This document shows positions 37,079 through 50,110 of a stretch of DNA of 64,000 bases, piece by piece. This stretch comes from Campylorhamphus procurvoides. Lineage: Eukaryota; Chordata; Aves; Passeriformes; Dendrocolaptidae. Below the pieces are notes generated by a model, which was not told where the DNA came from, made no database searches, and worked only from the letters and a program-made list of their open reading frames with translations. The DNA is taken from assembly GCA_013396655.1 (NCBI GenBank), contig WBMV01000141.1:1280281-1344280 (forward strand), read 5' to 3'. Position numbers and translations under genes: made by a program. Position 1 is the stretch's first letter. Each line of letters starts with the position of its first letter.

Positions 37079-37540
37079 TTAATTAATGCTATCTCAGCAT
37101 GCTCAGTGGAGTGAAATGGAAGAGTAATAAATAGCAATAGCTGTGGCGGCCTATATTCACATCTCATGCTGGATTCATTCCAAAGGTTTATCATTCATCT
37201 TGTTATCAATGGTCATTTGGATTGGAGCACAGTAAATGGTCAGATATAATGTGAAACATTCCTTTCTCATTTCAAAACTCACTGTAGAAAAAAACTAACT
37301 TTTATCATGCCATGCTAGTGGAGCAGGAAAGGTAGAAAACTTTGATCTCAAAAGATTAACTCAAGATTTTCAAGCAATGGGAGAATTTATGACAGCATTT
37401 CTAAAGGAGAATAGAGAAAACATATTTTCAGTGATTATAAATGCTCAAAATTTAGTCATGCAGACCACCTAGCACTAGTGACTTTTCTGCTTTGGTGTAC
37501 AAACCTTCCATAAACCACTAAAAGTTGGCTAGTTTTATTT

Positions 37541-37735
37541 ATAGAAACATAGAATAGCTTAGGTAGGAAGGGGCCCTAAAAAGTCACAAAGTCCAAATCC
37601 CCCCCATAATGAGGAGGGACATCTTCAACTAAGTCAAGTTGTTCAGAGCCCTGTTCAACCTGACTATGAATGTTTCCAGTGTTTCACCACCTTCATCACA
37701 AAAATTTTCTTCTATATATCTACTCAAAATATACA
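37541..37735 (-). mobile_element. CR1 LINE 3' end, minus strand
   Basis: The plus strand shows the reversed CR1 3' end: a tail-like ATAGAAACATAGAATAGCTT, then TAGGTAGGAAGGGGCCCTAA, then GAGGGACATCTTCAACTAAG, then GTTCAGAGCCCTGTTCAACC, then GAATGTTTCCAGTGTTTCAC. It is 5'-truncated at about 37735 and diverged. Confidence 0.9.
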
Positions 37736-38704
37736 CTTCTTAGTATATTTAGTATATAAGTGTGGAAAGAAAGGTTTCCACTGGACTGAAGCAAAAATGT
37801 TGAGTACCTCAGCCTTCTTCTCGTCCATGATTACATTTGCTATTCATGTTAATTGGTTGGAGAGGTGGAGAGGGCAAAGATACATTTTCTTTGAACCAGC
37901 TGCTTCCCACAAAGTCCCAATCCAAATGGCAATAATCAAATCTTGTTTATTCTTATTAGCAAAAAAAATTAAAAATCATCCTGTTACTACAGTGACAAAG
38001 TATGTCAATATAGTAACAGATCAATGCTTTCAGGCTTACAATCTGCTCTCTTCATAAAGTTGGCTTTATTGTCAATAAAAATGCATTAATTTCAGTTTGA
38101 CTGTTTTCCCTCTTTACAGCCAAAGGGTATTGTATTGAATGTTTCCTTTAGCGTATTTTATTTCAAAATATAGCTTCTCTATTGTATTTGATAACAAACC
38201 AGGGATGGAAAAAAAAACAAACAACGAAACAAAAAGAAAAATCCAAGAAACCATTAAGCAGCTATATAAAACAGAAATTGGACACTGCTGTGAAATTGTA
38301 TCTAATGCAACAACTCTCCATGCATGCTAGTCACAGAACTATTAGATTGGCAGATTTGCTCTTTTGTCTCCTTAAAGGGCTGTGAACACAGCAAGTAGTC
38401 TCAGTGTTTGCTCTGAGGCATAAATCACTGTGAAAACTACATCTTACTCCAATAAACTGGTTTAGCCCACAAAACTTCCTTAGGTGTCCTGTGTACCTTT
38501 TGTTTAATTGCATTCTAGTTTCTCTTTAGACAAAAGATTTTCAGATAATGAGGTAAGAGATACTTGTTATGAATTTAGTGCATTGGTGATCTGTGTTAAC
38601 TTAATCCTGGAGAAAGGAGTGAAGAAACCCAGAGATATATAGGACCCCACAATAATAGAGTGTGTTTGCAATGTTTAATTTACTGCCTTTTGCATGCATG
38701 TGTT
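37736..38704. other. Unique AT-rich DNA, no gene seen
   Basis: Frames of 60-86 codons on both strands lack motifs. No repeat recognised. Confidence 0.5.
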
Positions 38705-38720
38705 TTATATATATATATAT
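38705..38720. repeat. (TA)n microsatellite
   Basis: About eight TA units, 18 bases before the LTR start at 38739. Confidence 0.9.
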
Positions 38721-38738
38721 GGGGTGGATGTGAATTAC

Positions 38739-39482
38739 TGTCCTGGTTATAGTGCCTGGGACCAGTTTGTCACTGTGTGGGTGTGGCCAGGACTTTGTAT
38801 TCTACACCCTCTATGTAATTTCTCATGGACTGCCAACAGTTGATCATTTGCAGCAGCTGCTCTAGCCCTTCAGGCTACAAGCTCAGTGTTAGGAACTCTG
38901 TGAGATAAGGAAGTTTTCCTGTCTTCACACCAATGACTCAGGTGTGATGACTCCCTACTGGGGAGGGGAGTCCTTAGTACCTTCACACCCAGCCTGAGGG
39001 GTCCTGTCTGCTAATGGGCCATCAAGGAGTATCCCATAACTCACAGTGTAGTAAATCACCCATTGTGAAACTCTTCGCCCTGGGGAAGTACTGGATGCTC
39101 CCATCTGAGCCCAAGCATATGTAACCTTGGGGTTTTGGAACTTCTGGGACCACTTCTGGGATCCAGAGGAGGACGAGAACCTCAACAAGATTGTGACTAC
39201 CATCTTGAGCAGACTGTGGACATCATCCTCATCAACAGGTTTTCTCTTTCCTTTTACTTTCTACTAAGGGGTGGGCCACATGGTGTTCAGCACAGGGGCT
39301 GGTGAGCTCTATTTTCTTCGTACCCCAGGGTGCTGGGTGGTACATCTGTATTTTGTGGGTCAAACGTATTTTTCCTCTGCATCACTGTACTTGTTGTGAT
39401 CTTTTTATTAACTTGTAATTCTGACTTGCACTCTCTTTTGGAGTTGGTTTCATTTCTCCAGCTGGTTTATCTTTAAACCAGT
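38739..39482 (+). mobile_element. Solo LTR, same family as the 63755 LTR
   Basis: It starts TGTCCTGGTTATAGTGCCTG. It shares with the LTR at 63755, in order: GACCAGTT...CACTGTG, GTATTCTAC, CATTTGCAGCAGCTGC, CACCTTCACAC(C/A)CAGCCTGAGG, GCTAATGGGCCATCA, CCCAT(A/G)ACTCACAG and CCCATTGTG. It carries about 95 bases (roughly 38869-38965) that the 63755 copy lacks. Part of that segment (TTCAGGCTACAAGCTCAG and GATAAGGAA) is also present in the minus-strand LTR at 15 kb. The 3' end is placed near 39482, where recognisable LTR text stops before AT-rich DNA. I found no convincing duplication there. No viral genes follow. Confidence 0.78.
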
Positions 39483-42400
39483 ATAATTATTTATATAAAT
39501 ACATATATTAAGAATTATATGATGACAATCGGAACTGAAGTATTTATCTAATGCTTTATATCAGATGTTACTTTGAAGGCATGGTCTATGAAGTAGCACC
39601 TGGCATGTATGTTAACATATGTGAACATATATTCTATGCCCTCCATAGTTTAGGTTGCATGGTGTTATCCTGGCAACAGAGATTTTTGCTTGTGTATAAG
39701 ATTAGAAGAACATTTCTGATGTTTTGCTTAGAATATCTACTCTCAAATTACAAATTTTTTAGTATTTGTGGAATTATTTTCTGATTTTTATACATTCATT
39801 AATAAAATTAATATTTGGAAAACTGCTTATTACTGTATAACAAATTGTTGGAGAAAAACTGCTTCAGCAGACCTGAATGATGTTAGCTGGTTGACAAAGA
39901 TTCTGCGCAACAAGCAGTTTACTTTTAGAAAACTGCAGATGACTGTGAATAGATGTTATGAAGCTGCTCTCAGGTTGGTTTCATTGTGTGTTGTGAAGTA
40001 TGCTGCCTTCTGCAATCCTACACACATCCTCAGATGTCTGCAGCAGTCATAATCCTGGATGCAAAATGAAAGTTACAGAGCTATTGCACTAGATAGGCAA
40101 AAGATCAGCTATCTCTATGTTCTGTTTTTTAAGCCTAAATATGACAACCTTCAAATATGGAGTTTAACGCCCCCTAGCCCTTCCTCATGATAGCAGTCAC
40201 ACCTCTAGCTGATCATTTTTTGAAGCCACATACATGCCTGTCCCCATTCTCCCCCTGTTCAGACTAATATATATACTGTTTGTATTTGAAACAAAGCAGG
40301 CAAGAACCCAGCCTCAGTGGTTTACGATCTAAGGGGCTACAGATTCTAAATACTTAGGAATCAAAGAAATCCAAGCAATTGTCTACACTAATTCAGTTAC
40401 AGGAGAAGTTGCACTTTCAGTTATCATGGTCACTAATTACTGGAATAGATCTCCTTGTGCTGAAGAGAAAGATATTCTTTACAAAATAGTTAAATGATTG
40501 AAACTTTTTCCTTCTTAAACAATAATTAAATTTAAGAGTCTCTAATTTTTGGTTTTGCACTTTTTAAAATTCTTGTCTTAACTACTGTCACCAAATTATT
40601 GTTGCCATTCTGGAGGACTGATTTTCTTATTTTTCTATGGACACCCCAACTGTTATTCCTTGACATGACTTGGATATGATAGAACATTTTCCCGATGGTC
40701 CTCATAATTAATACATTTGCTGATAAAAGAAAGCTATACTAAAAAAAATCTGCTGTCCATGCAGTTGAGCATCTTTTCTGCAGAAAAGCTGTTTATTTTG
40801 ACCAAAACTAGAGGGAATCATAGATGGTAGACTTTTTTTCTGTTTAGCTGATGTTGAGTTCACCTGCTTCCATAAAGATCTTTTTCCAGTTACGAGTAAA
40901 TACCAGTTTAGGATTTCAGGCATGGTATTTTGCCTGCTCTCAATACTTCTTCAGTTTTGGCTAATTTATAAAGCAAAAAATCTTCCTTATAAAGGTTTTT
41001 TTTTTTTTAATTAGATCCATAATTAAGATGGAGTACACATCCTGTTTGGCTCCATGATACAAGTTTATCAGCTCCAGGCAATCGCTTGATTATCTCTGAC
41101 AGTGAGTAGTTGAGGATGACCATGGCCTCAGATATGCTAGCTGATACAATCATTTGATTACTCCCTAGTCTACTTCAGGGAAAATAAGCCAAGTTAAAAC
41201 ATTCATTTTGATAGAAAGCTTATGGAGCAGATCAACTGGCAGACTAGTGAGACATGGCAATTGGTGGGATGTGGCAAGATGGCTGAAACTGTGAATGAGA
41301 GCTCTCCATGGGCACACCATGTGTCTGTGTAGTTAGTTGTACCAAGGTTTTTTGTTATGTTCCTTAACAGGATATTTTTATTTGGAATCTAAGGTAAAAG
41401 GAGACCTGGGCTCTCTCTCTCTCTAGCTACTGAAGTTGCTGATTTCTATGCTTGCATTACAGAGTCTGAAATGGTGATTTACAGAAGGACTCTGTATTCA
41501 CCCACTACTGCTCACAACAGGGAAGGAAAGTTCTCATTTTCCAGGTGAGGAAGGAACAGTAGCACATTTTTCAGTAATTTTTATCTGTTTGGCAAATTGG
41601 TGCAAATATATTAGTAGCCTGCAGCAGCAGGATCTGATTTTTTTTCCAGCTGGTTAACCATGCCCATTTTATCACAGTTCTCTCTTTTAGTTGCTCAGCT
41701 GGTAGCAGAGTATTAACAGCAATTTACATTTCATCTCATCACTGATTGATCCCATTCACCCGGTTAACACCTCTGTCACAGAACAATGGAGGTATTCTCT
41801 AAAATATTGTTCTTGGCTCAATAGGATCGATTAAATACAAATGCCTGTTACTGTTCTGTGTTTCAATGTGTCTGGCTAGCTGCTAGCTCTCAAGCTGCCT
41901 GAAATTTTATAGTGCACCATCACATTTTTTTTTCCTTTTACCTGAAAGTGAAAAATTTGGACACCAAAAGTAGAAACAAATTTTATTTTTTATTACTATA
42001 TAATAAAGCTATTGCTATATTGCTATATTTATTATATAATACTAATATAGCTATTGCTGCTATATGGCACATGTTAATAGCGGTACCATTTTGTATTCTG
42101 AGGAGTCATGATGGTCTTATTCAAATATACTTTGATTTTAAACCAATAAACATTTGATAGAATTTCCTATTCCCCTCCTTGTCAAGCAGAAATCAGTCAA
42201 CCAGAACAGCAGCCACTTTGTCTCCCGTTCTTCTGTAGGCTACTTAGGAGTTACATATATATAGGCTTGCATCCTGAAGAAATCAATGCAAAATGATTCC
42301 TCTGTATGTAGGGGGTGTTATGAAATTTAAATGACAATGTGTTAGCTACTGTTCTTGAGGCACTGTTCAGTGCCAGAAACATATTCATTTGAATGACCAT

Positions 42401-44714
42401 ATGGCAACATCATCTCTTAAGAAGCCTTGGGCTATTGCTCTAACCTCTAGTCCATGTGACGGTGAACTGAGTCTCAGTCTTCAGTTCTGGAGTTCACATT
42501 TTAAAGTCAGAAGAAAACACAGTATTATCACTATCATGCTTGGGTGCTAGTATCGAAAACAGCACATCATGTAAAGTGTCACCCCTTCACATTTCAGTGC
42601 GTGTGGACAGACAGGAGCAGTACAAGGACCTCTGCAGAAGCCAAGCATCAGGTTTCAAAGGAACTTTCATCTGGGCAGAAGCCTTTCTACACAGAGGTGT
42701 CTTCAGAGTAGTGGGTCACATCTGGCTTTTCAGATCTTGATTTAGCATGTAGGAATGGTAAAGTTTGTCTGAGTCTTGACAAACTTTTTATGTCTCTGTT
42801 AACCTCCCAGCAAAAGTCCACAACTTCGTTTAAGTGCCTCCTAGCCTTCTAACAGTATCAAATCTTCATGCATATAAACCTTCATCAGTGAAAGCAAAGA
42901 GGATTATTTTCAGTGTTGCTTGAAATGCTGTCTTCCGAAAGTAGCTGCACTTAGTTAATGTGATCCAGAGGTTAGAGGCTCCTTATCTATTCTCATTCTT
43001 CTGTAGAAGCACAGCTGTGAGAACATCATTGCCAGGCAGTGCTTTGAACAAAGCAGAGTTAGAGGATACTTTGCTGACTTTTGTATTCAGATATAGGACA
43101 GTGAATTCCAGTTCCATTCACTGCCAAAGTAGAAAACAAGTTAGTGAGCCTAAGGTGAAGGAGAAACTCTGACTCATGTCTCTCCAAACACAGAATTTTG
43201 GAGCTCTGTTTTGGTCTACCTAACCATTTGGATCAGGGACAGAATAGCTGCACAGTAACGTTGACAGTTCTGCTTATAGCTGAGTATGTTGCATTGAACA
43301 AATGCTCTCATTCTTTCACTTTTAATCACCCCATAGACTATCTCATTTTGACTCTCTGGTTGAGGTTCCCAGTATGGTTGTAACAAATTCTGCTTAACTG
43401 TTCTGTGAAGCTCATGATCCATGAAACCTTGTGGATTTCTATGGGAAACACCTATGATGTAATAATGCAGACGAGACACTCCTTAACAAGCAGCTTGAGT
43501 CATATCTAGACAATTTTGTCTTTTTTCTGAATAGTAAAACTTCCAAACTGACACCAGATTATTTTGAAAGTGTTTTTTGTAGGGGAAGGCATTTTGATCC
43601 TGCTTACAGTATTTTGTTTAGAACACTGTGCTGCAGAGACAGGAAATTATCAAAATCTCAGCTAGATGCTGCATCTTAGAGAAGTGGTTGTTGTATGGGA
43701 ATACTGGAAAGTTATTCCAAAGACTGAAACTTTGTGTAACTAAACCCCTGTGTTGCTTTTGTTTTGACCTTTTTTTTTTTTGTAGTGAGATGTTGTTGGG
43801 CATTTTTTGTTGGTTTTGTTGGTTTGATTTAGTTTGGTTCTTTTCCTCACTGGACTGCTAAGAGTTACACTGGTATCACTAACTTTGAGGCAATTATTTG
43901 GTTCTGAAAATATGAAAGGACAATTTATGGAGTTAAAAACAGACATTTAAGTCTTCCTTACTCTTGAATGTGGCTAAAACCACATAAATAAGGTTCAGTT
44001 GCTAAAATATATGTTGCTTTAATTGCCTGAGCAATGTTGGGCATATTTTTGACACTGAGAAGGTCTTCCAGCTTGGCAGCCCAATAAACTTATGAAATAC
44101 TAATCAATTACTATTGTATATAAATGCACAAATGCATGTATTTGTTATTGCTAGCTGTAATATAGATAAGCATTTATTGTACCTTAATTGCCAGTTTTGT
44201 TTTATGTCTAAAATATAATGGTCTAGTAATAATGACAATGAGAATTCTTTTATCTAATTTATTATGTAACTGTCTTATTTCACAAACCTCTCATTTCAGA
44301 AAGTCAAGATAAAGACACAGACCAGGACTCAATATGAGCAATTTTCTATTTTGGTATGACAGTTTACTTAAGTGTGTTATATTTTTTGCATTACCGAAAA
44401 AATACAGAAATGAGAAGCTGAGGGGAATCAATATTTTGACCATTTATTTTTTAGAATAATATGCATTAAATACTTTGAGATCTCCTGTTTTGAAAGAACC
44501 AAGTATTCTCTGTTTGCATTCTGCATAGTGTTTGGCACACTGGAGCAAATGACCCAATCTGAGGACTGTAAACAATGCTGGGAAACAGATAATTCTACTA
44601 GGCAGCCATAAATAGGGAAAATTAATGAAACATCTTCACAGAGAGTAAAATATAAACAATCCAGAAAATGTACAAGCCGGGAAACTTATTCTTTAGGAAA
44701 CTTTAGGTTTACGT
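39483..44714. other. Unique DNA, no confirmed gene
   Basis: About 5 kb with no recognised repeat. An AT-rich run occupies 41985-42065. A pair of good splice-site words frames 82 bases at 41463-41544 (see findings). A T run (43770-43780) and GTTT-rich sequence lie near 43800-43840. Confidence 0.5.
41985..42065. repeat. AT-rich low-complexity stretch
   Basis: Irregular repetition of GCTATAT, TTATTATATAAT and TATAGCTATTGCTGC words, with imperfect internal duplication of 'ATAGCTATTGCT'. Confidence 0.6.
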
Positions 44715-46042
44715 ACTTGAAGAGGATCAGATCAGGAAATACTTAAGCAAACTGGACAGAAGTAAATCCATGGGCCCTGAAGGGATGCACCGACGAATGC
44801 TGAGAGAGATGGCAAATGTCATTATAAGACCATTCTCTATAGTCTTTCATCCATTGTGGAGACTCAGAGAAGCATCAGAAGACTAGAGAAAAGTAAATGT
44901 CGCTGCTATTTTCAAGAAGAGCAAGAAGGAGGACCCAGGGAACTACAGGATGGTCACCCTCACTTTGAACTCTATGAAGGTGTTGAAACAACTCATCTTG
45001 GAAATAATTTCCAGACTCATTAAAGACAAGTGAATCATCAGGAGCATTCAGCATTGCTTCGCTAGTGGGAAATCTTGTTTTACCAACTTGATAAACATGT
45101 TTGATGAAGTGACTGGCCTTGTGGACAAGGTGAGAGCGGTTACTGTTTTCTACCTGTACTACAGTAGAGCCTTTGACAATCTCTTCTAGAAGAGTTTCAT
45201 AGGGAAGCTGTTGATGGATGAGCGGATTGTGAAGTATGTTGAAAGTTTAGTGGGATGCCAGTGACCAGCGGTGTATCCTAGGTGTCAACATTGCATCCAA
45301 TCCTGTTCACCATCTTCATAAAGGATGATGGGTGTGTCCCCTCAGCAAGTTTACAGGTGACACTAAACTGGGAGCAGTGGTTGATGCCATGGCCAGAGGG
45401 CCATGCTGCCATCCAAAGGGACCTCAGAAACTGGAGAAAGGGGCTGTCAGGAACCTCATGAAATTCTGCAAGTGGAAGTTCAAAATCATGCATCTGAAGA
45501 GGAATAATCCCAGGCACCAGTGTATGCTGGGGGTTGCCCAGGTGCAAAGCAGCTTGGCAGAAAATGGCCTGGGAATCCTGATGAATACCAGGCTGGATAT
45601 GAGCCAACAATATGCTCTTGCTGCAAAGAAAGCAAATGGGCCACAGGGATGAGCACCTCACAACTGAAGAAAACCTGAGAGAGCTGTGGCTCCTCAGTCT
45701 GGAGAAAAGGCTGAAGGGGGATCTTAGCAATGTATATAAACACTTGAAAGGTGGGTGCAAAGAGTGTGGGGCCAGGCTCTTTTCGCTGGTGCCCAGTGGC
45801 AATGAACACGAACTTAACAACAGAAAGTTCCCTCTGAACATCAGGAAAAAATATATTACTGTGAGGGTGACTGAGCACTGGCATAAGTTGCCCAGAGAGG
45901 TGGTCACACATTTTTCCTCAAAAATATTCAAAAGCTGTGTGGACACAGTCCCGGACAATGTACTCCAAGTGGTCAAGTTTGAGCAGTGGGATTGGACCAG
46001 AGGACCTCCAGAGACATTCTGTGATTCTGTGTGAGTCTGTGA
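44715..46042 (+). pseudogene. CR1 LINE ORF2 to 3' end, longest copy here, degenerate
   Basis: Translation from 44715 gives E-E-D-Q-I-R-K-Y-L-S-K-L-D followed by KSMGPEGMHRRMLREMA, the start of the CR1 reverse-transcriptase domain. A frame change leads to KKEDPGNYRMVTLTLNSMKV, and another to FYLYYSRAFDN, the palm motif usually ending '-SKAFDT'. Near 45345 SKFTGDTKLG replaces the catalytic A-D-D-T motif, so one aspartate is lost. The C-terminal part and 3' UTR follow in order, ending in a variant octamer tail (ATTCTGTGATTCTGTG) and a T run. Several frameshifts and in-frame stops make it inactive. The usual 5' end (ORF1, endonuclease) is missing, as in nearly all CR1 copies. The long antisense frames (232 and 141 codons) are shadows. 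Confidence 0.93.
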
Positions 46043-49000
46043 TTTTTTTTTTTTATTTTGGTTTAGTTGCTGATGTCTTTGATATAGGATAAATGCCTAT
46101 CCTCATTATCAGTTGGGTATATGAGGAAGCACAAATAAGTTTCACTGACTGACAGCCCCCCTCCTCCACCCAAATGTTTAAAATTTATAAAAGATCCTAC
46201 CGTCTTAGAGTAAACTGAGTAACAAAGGCTATGTGTTCCAGACAGCAAAGAAAAATATCCAGAAGTTGATTAAAATTCAATAACAGAATTTGATCAGGTA
46301 ATTTGCTTTTAAACCCTCCCATCTGTGCAACCAATAATCACAACGGATATGATTATCCAATTGTTGTTCAGTATATGGCAATCTTATTATTGAAAACAAA
46401 ACACTGTGTTAACATTCATTGCTTTTTAATGGTGCCTTTTGTGCAATGGCTACAAAGCATCTATACTAAAATTAACAACTTGGAACTTAATGTTCTGTAT
46501 ACCTTAGTCCCACCCACTCCTTCCACCTGGCTAGTGGAGAAATGCAGAGCATATCTGTAGCCTTCCAGTTCTCCCCCTAACATTCAAAAAATCTTTATCT
46601 ATTTGTGGATTACACACCTCAGATGCACTGGAAATATGACATCTCATCATTCTACAAATATGTCTGTTTTTATCTTTTCTATATCAATGTAATTTCATTT
46701 TTCCTGACATTTACTGTTCACGTATCAATAAATCTTTCACACTATCATCTCTTTCATTAACACTTTGCAGTATCCATATATAACCCTTATAAAGTTTTTT
46801 GTTTAGTTTGGGGTTTAGGGTTGGGGTTTTTTACTCCCATCAAAACAAATTCATCTGCTAGCATGAACACTAGCATGCCCTGTGACAAAAAACTTCAAAC
46901 AATTTAAAAAATATTCTGAGCCATCACTTTCTGTTCTGCTGAGTATTTTCTGTATGTAAGTCAATTATTTCATTCTATCCTTACATTTTGTTTTCTATCT
47001 CACTTCCCTTAAGCTCCTTCAAAGTATCAATAGCAATGACACTCTAAACAGGAAACAATGTAGGTAAATAGGTCCAATCTTTTCTAGCTATTCATCCCCA
47101 CTGTGCTAAGAACAACTGCTAATACTGGGAAATCTGGTTCCATGAAGTACTTATTCAAGCTGGTAATTTAAAAGCACTTTGCTAGTTTATAGACCATGAA
47201 TGTTTTGTACTTACATAAAAATCTGGTTCACTGGTCATGTTAGAGATGGTATTTTCTTCTAGAATAGAACATGTATCCCCAACTCATACTAGCTGAAGAC
47301 CAGATGTGACAACTCTTGAGAGAAATCCATGGAAGGTGAATGCAAGTATTTACTTCACACATCAACAATGCTTCTTTCATCTCACAATTTGAAAATTTTC
47401 TGGAGATAAGTTATTTTTAGGTATGTTTGACTGACATAGATTTTAAAACTGAAAAAAGATTTTCAGTTGCTTGAAATACTATTCTAGGAAATGTCTGACT
47501 GCAGCATAACCACAGTTACTCATTTAACCCCTTACTGTTGTCCAAATACACATATAACAAATAAGTGGTTTTCTCTGAACTCATCATTAAATACTATTTA
47601 CTAGAGAACTCTTGAAGTCTGAACCCTTTATTAATGACTGTTTTCCCCAAACAGTCTTTATTAAAGACAGAGTTTTCCTAGTGTTGTTAATTAACTAACA
47701 TGCAACATTGTTGACCAGGTTGGACCTTCTTTCTCCATTTGTCCCAAGAAGCTTTAACTACTTAATTATTTAAGGTGTATAAATACTCATATACCTTAAC
47801 CTGAAGATCATTTCATAATTGCAGAGAAGGAGGTGCCTTGAGAGGAGTCCTTCACTGAGCTGTGTGAGTGTCACTGCCCACCATGGTTGTAGGTAGGAGT
47901 GAATTCGCCATCTATGATGTGGTTCATCAGAGGGTCTGAAGCCAAATTAGACAAGTTCGGCTTCAAACTGTGAAAATCAAAACCAAACACAGAGTTAGCA
48001 TTGTGATTATAGTAACTTACAAGAGAGAGTGAGGGAAAGAATATTACTTTAATCTACAAAGATATTGCTTGTTCAAAGTATAGCATATTCCCATAATATA
48101 TTCCCTAAAGGTCAACATCAATGTTGATAATTTTTCTAAACTTTAGCAAATTGAGACAACTGAGCTCCTTCAAAGGATGGGTTTAAAAATCAGTCATAAA
48201 ATGCATATATACCCTCAGGAAGTGTTCAGAGAATTGTTCAGTTAGTTTTGTGGCAGTATCTCCCTTAACCTTATTCCACTGTTGACCATTGTAATTGTAG
48301 TCTTCCAGTGAGTCTGAAAGGGTAATTTTGGGTGTGTTTTGTCTTTTCTTTTAATTCTAAAATAGAATAGTAAGATTTAAAAATATCAAATAACCAATTT
48401 TATTCTTATTGGTAAGATTAAAAAAAAACAGATTAAAATAAATGCTACCTATACATATTAATGGAGAATTTCAATTCCTTTTAGTTTCTGTACATAACTG
48501 AAAACCAACTTTTCTGGAAATTTTCGATCAGTTTTATTGATTATGTTGTCATGTACATGTAGATTTTAAGGAATTTTGTCAAAGACAAGTACTGACATTG
48601 CCTTTGAAATGTACTTCAGTATAGTTCTATAGCCCACCTTTAAGGCATGGGAAACAGGATCACATGTTTAGTTAATTCTAGCTGGATTGTACCAATAAAT
48701 CTGATATTGCATTGAGTATGAAAGGAAAGAGACACATTTTAGCCAGGTAGGTAGCAATTATAGTTATCATTGATATGTGCTAAATACAAACCTTTAGACC
48801 TAAGGAGAAAAACATAATGTTTCTAACTCTGAATTCTAAATGAGAAAAATAAATAAATAAAACCTTCACTTAAAATCTGAGTTTAAGTTAATTTTTTAAG
48901 GGGATTTAAAGGGAAAATGCCACATCTTGAATTTTCAAATTCAACTGCAGAAAGATATTTGTGTCTGTGAAACACATATGCCCCCATAGAAAGTACTCCT

Positions 49001-49609
49001 GCAAATAAATTTTTTAAAAATCCCAGATTTGCTGAAGGAAGAAAATGTCACCAAGATTCCTGGAGTGAGAGCCACTTCATTTCTACTTGTGAAATTTAAC
49101 AACAGGAGATACACAGAACACAACCTGGCATTGCTTCTGAACTAGAGATTACAGTGTATATTCTCTATTTTTAATTCTATAGAATATATTCTCACACTTG
49201 AACACGTTTCTTTCATATTTAGTCAGGCAAAGTTGTGCTGTGTGTTTGATCTCTGAGTGATACAACACATTGCACGAGACAGTGTCATAGTAGATTTTGC
49301 TGGGATTACTTGCTATTTCAGTGCAAACAGTACTCTTGAGCCTGTGACTGTTCCGTACAATCAGGGAGATACTGTGGTAAACAACAGATTTTTTTCCTTC
49401 GATTATATATATATTTAGTTTAGTCAATTCTGGTGGAAAGAACTGGGTTTTGTTGCGCTTTGATGTAGTCAGCTGAAGTGAGATTTACCACACAGCATTC
49501 TGATGGAAGGAATTAGCACTATTCAAGATCAATGTAGTACCTAGTCAATAGATGACAAAGCTATAACTGGTGGATATCAAAATGTAATCACTAATAGGAA
49601 ATCACAGAA
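46043..49609. other. Unique AT-rich DNA, no gene seen
   Basis: A short G-rich telomere-like patch lies at 46809-46826. Otherwise nothing is recognised in 3.5 kb. All frames are under 93 codons and lack motifs. Confidence 0.5.
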
Positions 49610-50110
49610 TGAACATATAGCTTCAATCCAATGCAACTCAATATCTCCATCAGAGATGTGAAGAAAATACAAACAACTCTCCATCAAGGTTTATAGACAA
49701 CCAAGGACTGGCAAAGTGATAGATAATAACAGGGGTCATTTTTAAACTGAAGCAAACCATTTTTAAGAGGGTCACATTCAAAGAGGAATAATGGTCTCTG
49801 TCAGCTACCATTTTTCCTAGAGTCAGATGAAAAGACATAAATATGGAGGGACAAAAGATTATTGAACATCCTAGGAAGAAGCAATGCCCTTGACAAAGAT
49901 TTAGTGTTTGGCCATGCTGCAGAACCATCTGACCAAGAATTTCCTAAAACATTAAAAAATTCAAGGACTAAAATTGAAGGTAGACAAATTCAGAAGGGAA
50001 GAAAGACATATTTTAACAGTGATTAACCTGTTGCAAAACTTCCCTGGAGAAGTGATGGAGGCACCTTCATAAAAGTTTTTGAGCTAAGACTGTCTATGTA
50101 AAATCTGTAC
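49610..50110 (+). mobile_element. Ancient, strongly diverged CR1-like LINE fragment
   Basis: Weak but collinear resemblance to the CR1 C-terminal/3' region. AATATCTCCATCAGAGATGT and CTCCATCAAGGTTTATAGAC at 49639-49695 match the segment before and over the polymerase motif, and an AACCAAGGACTGGCAAAG stretch matches the 'ACCAAACTGG' region. At 50010-50105, ATTAACCTGTTGCAAAACTT, CCCTGGAGAAGTGATGGAGG and GTTTTTGAGCTAAGAC match the 3' segment of old CR1 families. Divergence is far greater than in the other CR1 copies here, so the insertion would be much older. Confidence 0.5.

Noticed and set aside
41411..41425. CT dinucleotide run
   Set aside because: About seven units only, ordinary background microsatellite and part of a pyrimidine tract.
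45278..45976. 232-codon minus-strand open frame
   Set aside because: It lies entirely antisense to the CR1 reverse-transcriptase/3' region on the plus strand. The sense translation gives CR1 motifs, so this is a shadow.
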